Shown: in pieces, positions 39,982 through 47,430 of the stretch
How the letters are laid out: the number at the start of each line of letters is the position of its first letter
How positions within the stretch are numbered: the first letter of the stretch is position 1
From: Clostridiales bacterium
Lineage (GTDB): Bacteria; Bacillota; Clostridia; Christensenellales; UBA3700
Assembly (NCBI GenBank): GCA_014799645.1
Contig: JAAVHQ010000004.1
Location: 6,372 to 70,371 of the forward strand
Length of the DNA stretch: 64,000 nucleotides
Reading direction: 5' to 3'
Translations under genes and position numbers: made by a program
The notes under the pieces: model-generated
What the model was told of the DNA's origin: nothing
The model's input: only the letters and a program-made list of their open reading frames with translations
The model's database searches: none

Positions 39982-40053
39982 TAATTATAAAAAACTTAAT
40001 ATTATGCTATACTCATTTTGCAAGATAACTTATTTTAACAAATGGGAGGAAAT

Positions 40054-40770
40054 ATGATATACACAAAGAATGGAATGGTAAGCGGAAGTCTTATTGATAC
40101 GAGCACGAATTTATCGGTTATCGGGACGTTCCAAATAGTTGAAGATGCGCTAACGGAACTTATGGGGGAGTTGAAGATTGACGGTATAACTGCAAAAAAG
40201 TTGTACAACGCAATGTGGGTGTATACTAAAAATAGGATAAAATTCTTAAAGCCGTTGGCGTGGGGAGAGGGTTACACAGTCGAAAGTTTTGTATCGCTAA
40301 TTTCTTTGGCAAAAATCAATATTGACACTGCTATAAAAGATAATAATGGAGAGATAGTCGCGTACTCCAAAGTCGAGCTTTGCGCTTTGGATTTAGAGAC
40401 CGGCAGAATAAGAAAAACGGCGACTGTCGGCGTAGATGAGAGTATAGTTAAGGAAAACTCGCAAATCCAAATAGATTTTACAAAATTTGAAGCCCTTGAA
40501 ATGGATAAGGTAGAGAGCGTTGTCGTTCGCTCGACCAACATAGATTTTTGCCATCATTGCAATAACGTTGAGTACCTAAGATTTTTACTCAATACATATT
40601 CAGTGGCTGAATTGGAAAACAATCCAATTAAAGAATTCGAAATATGTTATGCAAATCAATCGTTTGAAGGGGATACGCTGGATATTTTCAAGATGCAAAA
40701 TCAGGACAAAGATATTTTAATAATTCAAAAAGAAGACAAAGTGATAATCAAGTGTGAAATTTTGCGTTAA
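40054..40770 (+). CDS. Acyl-ACP thioesterase-like double hot-dog protein
   Basis: A 238-residue protein resembling bacterial acyl-ACP thioesterases (FatA/B-like). An N-terminal hot-dog domain has WVYTKNRIKFLKPLAWGE. The second hot-dog has STNIDFCHHCNNVEYLRFLL, matching the D-x-N-x-H-x-N-N-x-x-Y active-site region, although the usual spacing contains an extra Cys-His. It would release fatty acids from acyl carrier protein. The ATG at 40054 after GGGAGGA is preferred over one at 40042, which would place the site inside the gene. Confidence 0.82.
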   Translation: MIYTKNGMVSGSLIDTSTNLSVIGTFQIVEDALTELMGELKIDGITAKKLYNAMWVYTKNRIKFLKPLAWGEGYTVESFVSLISLAKINIDTAIKDNNGEIVAYSKVELCALDLETGRIRKTATVGVDESIVKENSQIQIDFTKFEALEMDKVESVVVRSTNIDFCHHCNNVEYLRFLLNTYSVAELENNPIKEFEICYANQSFEGDTLDIFKMQNQDKDILIIQKEDKVIIKCEILR

Positions 40771-40777
40771 AAATTAA

Positions 40778-40840
40778 TTGACAAATACTTAATAGGATGA
40801 TATATTAATTGTGCACAATCGAATTGTGTGCAATTAATAT
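40778..40840 (+). promoter_or_regulatory. Promoter and palindromic operator of the peroxide operon
   Basis: TTGACA (40778-40783), 17 bp, TATATT (40801-40806). A large inverted repeat overlaps the -10 box and start site: ATTAATTGTGCACAAT (40804-40819), CGA, ATTGTGTGCAATTAAT (40823-40838), two mismatched pairs. It is placed and shaped as the operator of the OhrR-like regulator encoded two genes downstream. Confidence 0.8.
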
Positions 40841-40853
40841 TTTGGAGGTTTTT

Positions 40854-41327
40854 ATGTCTATCTACGATTTCACAGCAAAAGATGCTCAAGGGGCAGACGT
40901 TGATTTGTCGGGCTATAAGGGCAAAGTTCTTTTAATTGTCAATACGGCTACGGGGTGCGGGTTTACTCCGCAATATGAAGGATTGCAAGATTTGTATGAG
41001 AAATATCAATCGCAAGGTTTTGAAATACTTGATTTTCCTTGCAATCAATTCGCATTTCAAGCGCCTGGCTCTGATGCGAGAATAGTTGATTTTTGTCAAT
41101 CTCGTTACGGAGTTACCTTTAAGCAATTTTCTAAAATAAAAGTCAACGGAAAAGATGCGCATCCTATATACAAATATCTTAAATCGCAAATAGGAGGCTC
41201 GATGGGCGGCAGAATAAAATGGAATTTCACTAAGTTTCTTTTAGACCGTACTGGCGCGGTAGTAAAGCGTTATGCGCCTACCGTTACCCCCGCCAAAATG
41301 GATAGCGATATAAAGGAGTTGATTTAA
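40854..41327 (+). CDS. Glutathione-peroxidase-family thiol peroxidase
   Basis: A 157-residue peroxidase. The catalytic region reads NTATGCGFTPQY with the peroxidatic C35, followed by the FPCNQF block with Gln, and KWNFTKFL with Trp and Asn of the catalytic tetrad. Bacterial members normally use thioredoxin rather than glutathione. The ATG at 40854 has TTGGAGG upstream. Its stop overlaps the next start by one base (TAATG). It is probably induced by organic peroxides through the OhrR-like protein. Confidence 0.93.
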   Translation: MSIYDFTAKDAQGADVDLSGYKGKVLLIVNTATGCGFTPQYEGLQDLYEKYQSQGFEILDFPCNQFAFQAPGSDARIVDFCQSRYGVTFKQFSKIKVNGKDAHPIYKYLKSQIGGSMGGRIKWNFTKFLLDRTGAVVKRYAPTVTPAKMDSDIKELI

Positions 41328-41584
41328 TGAAATACTCATATAAGACGAAAAACGTTTGTGCGATGGAAATTACGTTCAAGATAGACGGCAATATAATATC
41401 AGATATTAAATTTGAGGGAGGTTGTAACGGTAACTTGAAAGCAATAGCAAAATTAGTTGACGGTTGGACTGTTGAGCAGATAGAGGAAAAGCTGGCGGGT
41501 AATCTTTGTGGAAGGAGACCTACCTCTTGTGCCGATCAATTGGCTATTGCAGTAAGACAAGCATATAACGCTTATAATAATTGA
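41327..41584 (+). CDS. TSCPD-domain protein (TIGR03905-like)
   Basis: An 85-residue protein with the compact TSCPD-type pattern: a VCAMEITF strand, GGCNGNLKAIAKLV, and the C-terminal CGRRPTSCADQLAIA motif whose cysteines suggest metal binding. Related domains occur at the end of vitamin B12-dependent ribonucleotide reductases and as small stand-alone proteins in Clostridia. The function is unknown; it is coupled to the peroxidase. Confidence 0.85.
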   Translation: MKYSYKTKNVCAMEITFKIDGNIISDIKFEGGCNGNLKAIAKLVDGWTVEQIEEKLAGNLCGRRPTSCADQLAIAVRQAYNAYNN

Positions 41585-41637
41585 TTTTTTAGTTTAGTTT
41601 TGGTAAAATTAGATTGATTCAATTAGAGAGGTATTTT

Positions 41638-42084
41638 ATGAAGAATCAAGAATTTGATAGCTTAAAATTGCAAAATCAATTATGTTTTCCTTTATACGTA
41701 GCATCAAAAGAAGTAGTAAAAAAATATCGTCCGTATCTTGATAGTGTTGATTTAACCTATACGCAGTATATCACAATGATGGTTTTGTGGGAAAGGAAAG
41801 AGATAAGCGCAAAAGATTTGGGTGATATTCTATATTTAGATTCCGGCACTCTAACCCCCGTCCTGAAAAGCCTTGAAAAAAAGAGCTTAATCACGAGGAC
41901 AAGAGGCGCGAACGACGAAAGACTACTCATAGTCGGCATAACGCAAAATGGAGAAGACTTGAAAAAACAAGCGGTAGAAATTTCCCGCGCTATCGCAAAT
42001 TGCGTAAATCTCAATGAAAGTGAGGCAGTGGAATTGTATAGGTTACTATATAAAATTATAGGCAAGAATGATAATGCAAAATAA
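41638..42084 (+). CDS. ohrR: OhrR-like MarR-family organic peroxide sensor
   Basis: A 148-residue winged-helix repressor. The N-terminus NQLCFPLYVASKEVVKKYRPYL carries the reactive Cys (C16) that OhrR proteins oxidise, followed by DLTYTQYITMMVLWE and the DNA-binding LDSGTLTPVLKSLEKK segment. It very probably binds the palindrome at 40804-40838 and releases it on oxidation. The ATG at 41638 has AGAGAGGT upstream. It is the last gene of its operon. Confidence 0.9.
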   Translation: MKNQEFDSLKLQNQLCFPLYVASKEVVKKYRPYLDSVDLTYTQYITMMVLWERKEISAKDLGDILYLDSGTLTPVLKSLEKKSLITRTRGANDERLLIVGITQNGEDLKKQAVEISRAIANCVNLNESEAVELYRLLYKIIGKNDNAK

Positions 42085-42111
42085 AAAGCAAGAGCAATTG
42101 TTGATATGTAT

Positions 42112-42141
42112 AAGGAAGTTCCAAATCGAACTTTCTTTTTA
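42112..42141 (+). terminator. Terminator of the peroxide operon
   Basis: AAGGAAGTTC (42112-42121), 6-base loop, GAACTTTCTT (42128-42137), T run. One G-T pair. Confidence 0.82.
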
Positions 42142-42225
42142 TTGGGATATAAGTGATGGATATAAGAGATGAAGCAAATTTACTATATTATCTACAAATA
42201 AATATAAATTAATGAGCGGAAATAA

Positions 42226-42513
42226 TTGATTTTCTGTTGGCTATAATGTATAATAAATACGAAAATTTTTTCGGTAAAGTATTACGGGAAGTGTTTTTAT
42301 AAAAGAAATCGTCAAAAACGTTCGTAGGCGATGGACTCGACAGCAGGACGGTTGAGCATAGAAGATTTTTGGGGTTCGTGTCTAAAATTGGGCTCGAATC
42401 GGCGAAGCGCACGGTATTTGCGCTTAAAACCTTTTGTTGCGATATCGTCAGTAGAAAGAATATAATTTCACTTGTTACAACGTAATCTATTTCGAGAAAC
42501 GGGGAGTTTTATA
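42226..42513 (+). promoter_or_regulatory. Promoter and 250-nt structured leader of the lipoprotein gene
   Basis: TTGATT (42226-42231), 17 bp, TATAAT (42249-42254). The start near 42261 leaves about 250 untranslated bases before the ATG at 42514. The leader contains a 6-bp stem CTCGAC/GTTGAG and a 7-bp stem AAGCGCA-CGGTATT-TGCGCTT. No known riboswitch was recognised. It may be a structured RNA or a regulated leader. Confidence 0.5.
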
Positions 42514-44052
42514 ATGAAAAGAATTTGCAAAATATTGGTTCTTTGCCTTGTTGTATGTATGGCGGTAGGAGCATTTGCTGCGTGTACTAAATTCGGGCCT
42601 ATCGGCTCAACGGATTTTAAGGACAGCGAAGTAGTCAACAACGGCTCTTTGGTTGTTCAACAAGGCGGATATTTATATTACGTCAACGGAATGGACGACA
42701 CGTCCAACATTACCAAGCCGTCGGACAATGAATTCGGTAAGGCTTCGGTCAAGGGTAGCATTATGAAGAGCGAAATCAAAGAAGACGGCTCTCTCGGCAA
42801 GACGGAAGTTGTCGTACCGAAAATGTTCTACACCACGGCTACCAACGGCGGTTTTTACATTTACGGCGAGTGGATTTATTATCTTTCGCCAAGTACGAAG
42901 ACTGATAATAAGAGCAACGTATTGACTTCTCAACTCGTTGCATTCCGCACGAAAATCGACGGAACGAAGACGCAAGAAATTGCGAATTTGTCGAGTAGTT
43001 CTACTCAATACGTTTTCACAGACAGCGCGTTTATCTACTATGCGGACAACAAGCTTACCAAAGTAAGTTATGATAATTCCAAAGTAGATAAGAAGGCGGT
43101 TGACCTTGCGGAAGAAGTATCCTCGGTTCTCTTCACTGCAAAGACTTCAACGATATTCTTTATTAAGTCGTCGGAAGACAACACTCGTCGCAACAATAAT
43201 ATTTTCGTATGCGTAAACGGGGAAGTAAAAGAAGTCACGACGGACGCGACCTATCCTAACAGCGCAAAAAATCTCAATGAGCAATTCACTTATTCGCTCG
43301 TATCTTACGACGTGAACGAGAACGTGTTGTTCTATACGAAATCCAACAATTCCAACGATGCGTCAAAGACGACTTCGACGTACGGATATAAATTTGGAGA
43401 AGACTTCTCTTTTGCTCCGTCAAATGAAAAGAAATTTGCGGTAAGCTCTTTGTCCAGCATCGTCAATTTGGGCTTTGACAAGGGCGTCATGGATATGTCG
43501 AGCGCAACGCTTACTTTGTACAAGCCTTTGGCAAGCGAGGCGAACGTAAACGATACGCAGACGCTCGCAACTCTTTCTTCGACGGGCGCAAAGATTGTCA
43601 AGATGGACGACAAGGAGATGTACTTCGTACTCAGCAATGCGCTTTGGAAGATTTCTTATACGGATAAGGACGCTTTCGCAGAGCAAGTTGGCGAGAGTAG
43701 CGCAATCAACAGCAGTTGGTTGACGATATCGATAGTAGGCGAGTATATGTACTATATCGAAAATACTTATAACTATATGAGTAGACTTAAATTCAGCGAT
43801 TTCGTCTTCGAGCCTAACAACGTAGTTAATGCAAAGGGAGAAATCTTGGGCGGAACTCGTAAGGCTAAAATCACTGAAAATGAGACCGATAGCGACGATG
43901 ATGAAAATGCAAGTACGGTTCGCATAGAGTACGTTGCGGATGACGCCAACGAAGAAGGAGTAGATTATTTCTATATACCGAAATTCATGAGCGAAGATGA
44001 CGCGCAGAAATACGCAGAAGCATTGTATGAAGAGTACGAAAATAACAAATAA
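42514..44052 (+). CDS. Secreted lipoprotein with repeat (DUF5050-like) architecture
   Basis: A 512-residue lipoprotein. The signal peptide has a basic start and hydrophobic core, and ends in the lipobox AFAAC, with lipidation at C23. The mature part contains repeated GGYLYYVNG, GEWIYYLSP, YYADNKLTKVS-type segments spaced about 50-60 residues apart, suggesting a beta-propeller of the DUF5050 kind. The C-terminus is acidic. The role is probably extracellular binding or sensing; the ligand is unknown. Confidence 0.85.
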   Translation: MKRICKILVLCLVVCMAVGAFAACTKFGPIGSTDFKDSEVVNNGSLVVQQGGYLYYVNGMDDTSNITKPSDNEFGKASVKGSIMKSEIKEDGSLGKTEVVVPKMFYTTATNGGFYIYGEWIYYLSPSTKTDNKSNVLTSQLVAFRTKIDGTKTQEIANLSSSSTQYVFTDSAFIYYADNKLTKVSYDNSKVDKKAVDLAEEVSSVLFTAKTSTIFFIKSSEDNTRRNNNIFVCVNGEVKEVTTDATYPNSAKNLNEQFTYSLVSYDVNENVLFYTKSNNSNDASKTTSTYGYKFGEDFSFAPSNEKKFAVSSLSSIVNLGFDKGVMDMSSATLTLYKPLASEANVNDTQTLATLSSTGAKIVKMDDKEMYFVLSNALWKISYTDKDAFAEQVGESSAINSSWLTISIVGEYMYYIENTYNYMSRLKFSDFVFEPNNVVNAKGEILGGTRKAKITENETDSDDDENASTVRIEYVADDANEEGVDYFYIPKFMSEDDAQKYAEALYEEYENNK

Positions 44053-44075
44053 TTTAATCTAAATAAATTATTGTG

Positions 44076-44113
44076 AAAGCCCTATCGCGCGTTAAGCGCA
44101 TAGGGCTTTTTTT
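44076..44113 (+). terminator. Terminator after the lipoprotein gene
   Basis: AAAGCCCTAT (44076-44085) pairs with ATAGGGCTTT (44100-44109), with an inner GCGC/GCGC stem and a run of seven T. Confidence 0.92.
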
Positions 44114-44224
44114 GACGCTTTACCTTATCTTACCAGTGGGCAAAACAGCAAATGCTGAATAAGTCGTTGCAAGGGGAGGATATTGTTAAATATATAAAAG
44201 GATGAAGATTACCGTTGTTTTGAA

Positions 44225-47065
44225 TTGGCGGTAATATGGGAAAACAAAGTGGCAAAATACAAATCAAAAATTTTTACTTTATGTTTATTTACAATTCTAT
44301 TTTTAACGTTTTTTATTAGTTTTTATAGCAACGATTGCGCAACTTACTACGACAAAACAGTCTATACAGAAACTTATTCAAATTATCAATTATTATCCAA
44401 CTCATTTGTCAGTTCAAGTGATGACTTGCCCGAAGGCGCTGTTAAGATAAGCGACGCTGAAGGCTTGAAAAATTTCTTGTCCGGCGACGAACCGTATGGT
44501 TACGTAGTAGCGGATATTTTACTCGATTGGGAGAACGTCGGTTCGCCGATAAACTTCGCAAACGGAAGAACTATTGACGGTAGAGGTCACGTACTTACTT
44601 TGACGGACAAGCAGGCTTGCGCGGACGTTTACGATGATGAGTTTGAAGCATTTTCCGACGGCGAAGGCGAGGCAAGCGAGTGTAATTACGGACTATTTGT
44701 CAGCGTAAATTATGGCGTGATAAAGAATTTCAAGTTTGCATACGCCGACGAAATTTGCGCGGTCAACAACGGCGACGTAGAGATAAACGGTGTAGGCATA
44801 GTATGCGGAGAAAACAACGGTGCGATTACTAATTGCGAACTTAGCGCTAAGGGTAAGTTTTCATATTTCTATATCAATGGCGAGGCGGACTACGGAGACG
44901 GATTTCAAACGCATTTCGGAGGTTTTGCCGGCATAAATAGAGGTAGTATCGACAAAGTGTCGGCAAGTTACGATATGTTTACTTTGAGATTAAGAACTAC
45001 GGCTCATAGTTGGGACTATTTCGGCGATGGTATGGATGCAAAGACTTTTGCAGGCGGAGTGGCAGGAAGTATATCCGATAGCGGAGAATGTACCAATTCG
45101 ATAATCTTTGGAAGCGACGTTATTTTTAATCTCACCGCCGACAAATTAGGCAATAGAGAAAGTTGCGTCTATTCGGGCGCAGTAGCCGCGTATAGCGAAG
45201 GCAAGGTAGACAATATTATCATAGACTTTTCACCCGAGTACCAGTTTGCGGACGAGATATCTATCCTTTCGAAAAACGCGGTAGTACATTGCGGATCGGC
45301 GACAAACGTCACTGCGCTCAATGACTTCGGCGGTGGGATAAACTTGTTGAGCAATAATTGCGATTGCGCGGAACATATAGGTTATTGCAATACTATAACG
45401 ACGGATAGGTTTACGCAAGCAGTCGTTTATATAGATGATGATAACAATCAAGTAGTCACGCTTTTGCCTATCAAGGGCTCATTGGAAAGTGTGTCGTTTA
45501 CAAAACTTGCAGTTGATAGTAGCGGTAAAATCATTGATGACACCTCTTTATACGAAAATTCGCCCGAAAATTTCAACTCGCAAGACTTTGCTAGCGAATG
45601 GATTTACGGTAAGACTTTTCAAATTGCGCCTTATCAAAATTCAAGCGATTGCTTTTGGGAAATAGAAGCGCGCTCTTGGCAAAAAGTCGAGATAGATTTT
45701 TCTCCAAACGCGTACTTCAATTATACCGGACAAGATATGTTGCAAGAGATAGTCAAACTTAAACCGAGCGACGGCGAAAGTAATTTGAATTGCGATTTTA
45801 CAAAGATGAATTTGTTAAACGGGAGTGATAAAATTTACGAGGCAATAAATTTCGGTAGATATAATCTTTCGATTCGTCCTATTGAGATAGGCGATAGAAA
45901 GCTTTTGTACTACGATGAAGAAAACCATATAATGTCTATTGCGCCCGAGGATTACTATAGCGAAGTACACGAGTATTATATTGTTAAATATTTAGTAGTG
46001 ACGGCAGATTGGTTGGAGATAGAGGACAGGGGCAAGGAGTATGACGGAACTGATGAATTCGACGTCGGCAAAATTAAATGGAATAGTAAAAATGAAAACG
46101 TGATAGAAAATCTATCTTTACTCCGCGAGGCGATAGAAATTAAAGCTTGTTATTCGCAAATCAATGCAGGCGAAGAAATTGAAATTATTATAGAGTTACG
46201 TACGCAAGCGGAAGAGATTGTTATAGACAACCAAGTGAGCGAAGTGAAAGGAACAATTTTAAGAAAGAAAGTTAATCTTACTTTGAAATATGCCGAAACG
46301 ACTTACGGAGATACGTTTATCGAATATCATTATGAGACGGACAACGTCATTGATGGCGATAGCGTTGACATTGTATTTTGTTCCAATATTTCAATGCCCG
46401 ACGCGCAAAAGTTTAGATTTTGGATAGAAGAGAGCGAGTTCGGGAATTATTCTATCGCCAACTTTGACGAATGTTACGGCTATGAAAACGGCGCGCCCTT
46501 GATAATGCATAAGGCAGTAATTTCTCAACTTGTCAACGGTGAAGAAGATTTTACCGATTTGAATACTCAAAACGTGAAAGATTTACAAATAAAGTTCAGG
46601 GACGTAATAGATGACAAAGTTTTTCACATACTTGATATTCTATATTATGATTCAGTAGAAAATACGTATTTGCCAATCAAGAAAATTAGCATTGCGGGCA
46701 AGTATAAGATTAGTTTGAGCATACCGAAGGAGTTGCAATTGATATATGAGTTGGACGAAAGCATAGTAGAAATGGAAATAAGCGTGGCGCAAGCCGACAC
46801 GTCGCATAATGAAAATAATGACGGCGACAGCGATAATCCTTCAAGCGAAATTCCCAACGAACAAGACAACGATAAAACAGAGATTGGCGATAATATCGGC
46901 AATGACAATTCTCAAAACGAATATAGTGAGTATCGTCCAAGCGGCGTCGAAGAAAAATCCTACGGCGGTATTGCCATTGCGGTTGGCGCGACGTCAACGG
47001 CTTTGATTGCCGTGGGAATTCTGAAAAGAGTATTATCAAAGAGAAAATTAAAGCCGAGAAAATAA
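44225..47065 (+). CDS. Large membrane-anchored surface protein with GLUG-like and Ig-like repeats
   Basis: A surface protein of about 940 residues. A hydrophobic signal segment lies near residues 15-32. Residues about 85-380 hold GLUG-like repeats (GVIKNFKF, GAITNCEL, GGFAGINRGSID, GGVAGSIS). The middle has beta-rich segments, including RKKVNLTLKYAETTYGD, typical of MBG-type bacterial Ig repeats. A low-complexity Asp/Asn/Ser linker precedes a C-terminal membrane helix (about 918-936) and basic tail. No LPxTG motif. The start is uncertain: TTG at 44225 or GTG at 44249. Adhesion or cell-surface structure is likely. Confidence 0.8.
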   Translation: MAVIWENKVAKYKSKIFTLCLFTILFLTFFISFYSNDCATYYDKTVYTETYSNYQLLSNSFVSSSDDLPEGAVKISDAEGLKNFLSGDEPYGYVVADILLDWENVGSPINFANGRTIDGRGHVLTLTDKQACADVYDDEFEAFSDGEGEASECNYGLFVSVNYGVIKNFKFAYADEICAVNNGDVEINGVGIVCGENNGAITNCELSAKGKFSYFYINGEADYGDGFQTHFGGFAGINRGSIDKVSASYDMFTLRLRTTAHSWDYFGDGMDAKTFAGGVAGSISDSGECTNSIIFGSDVIFNLTADKLGNRESCVYSGAVAAYSEGKVDNIIIDFSPEYQFADEISILSKNAVVHCGSATNVTALNDFGGGINLLSNNCDCAEHIGYCNTITTDRFTQAVVYIDDDNNQVVTLLPIKGSLESVSFTKLAVDSSGKIIDDTSLYENSPENFNSQDFASEWIYGKTFQIAPYQNSSDCFWEIEARSWQKVEIDFSPNAYFNYTGQDMLQEIVKLKPSDGESNLNCDFTKMNLLNGSDKIYEAINFGRYNLSIRPIEIGDRKLLYYDEENHIMSIAPEDYYSEVHEYYIVKYLVVTADWLEIEDRGKEYDGTDEFDVGKIKWNSKNENVIENLSLLREAIEIKACYSQINAGEEIEIIIELRTQAEEIVIDNQVSEVKGTILRKKVNLTLKYAETTYGDTFIEYHYETDNVIDGDSVDIVFCSNISMPDAQKFRFWIEESEFGNYSIANFDECYGYENGAPLIMHKAVISQLVNGEEDFTDLNTQNVKDLQIKFRDVIDDKVFHILDILYYDSVENTYLPIKKISIAGKYKISLSIPKELQLIYELDESIVEMEISVAQADTSHNENNDGDSDNPSSEIPNEQDNDKTEIGDNIGNDNSQNEYSEYRPSGVEEKSYGGIAIAVGATSTALIAVGILKRVLSKRKLKPRK

Positions 47066-47089
47066 TTTTGGTTTTTTTGTGAAAAACTC

Positions 47090-47136
47090 TTGACATGAAT
47101 AGTCATATTCAATATAATGTTAGCGTAAACTAACTT
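47090..47136 (+). promoter_or_regulatory. feo promoter with two palindromes
   Basis: TTGACA (47090-47095), 17 bp, TATAAT (47113-47118). The spacer is a perfect dyad TGAATA-GTCA-TATTCA (47096-47111). A second dyad GTTAG-N6-CTAAC at 47119-47134 covers the transcription start. Both look like operators; the second recalls DtxR-type iron boxes. Confidence 0.72.
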
Positions 47137-47211
47137 AGCAGGACGTCATTTGCTTGAAATATAAAGTTAGCATAGTGCAACATTTTATAGTAAAAAGTAA
47201 AAGGAGAGTAT

Positions 47212-47430
47212 ATGAGGTTGATAATTGCCCCGATAGGGAAACAAGGCAGGGTGGTAAAAATAGATACCGACGAAAAGACTAAAAACAGATTGCAAAACAT
47301 AGGTATTATCGAGGGCGGTAATATCGAACTTATGCAGTCTAATTTCGGCGACGTGATAGTCAAAGTGAGAGATTGTAGAATTGCAATGAACAAAGACGTC
47401 GCAAGCAAGATTACCGTGGAGATAAACTGA
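47212..47430 (+). CDS. feoA: Ferrous iron transport protein A
   Basis: A 72-residue SH3-like protein. The pattern KNRLQNIGIIEGGNIEL and a final DVIVKVRDCRIAMNKDVASKI are typical of FeoA, which supports FeoB at the inner side of the membrane. It starts with ATG after AAAGGAG. The stop overlaps the feoB start by one base. Confidence 0.93.
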   Translation: MRLIIAPIGKQGRVVKIDTDEKTKNRLQNIGIIEGGNIELMQSNFGDVIVKVRDCRIAMNKDVASKITVEIN

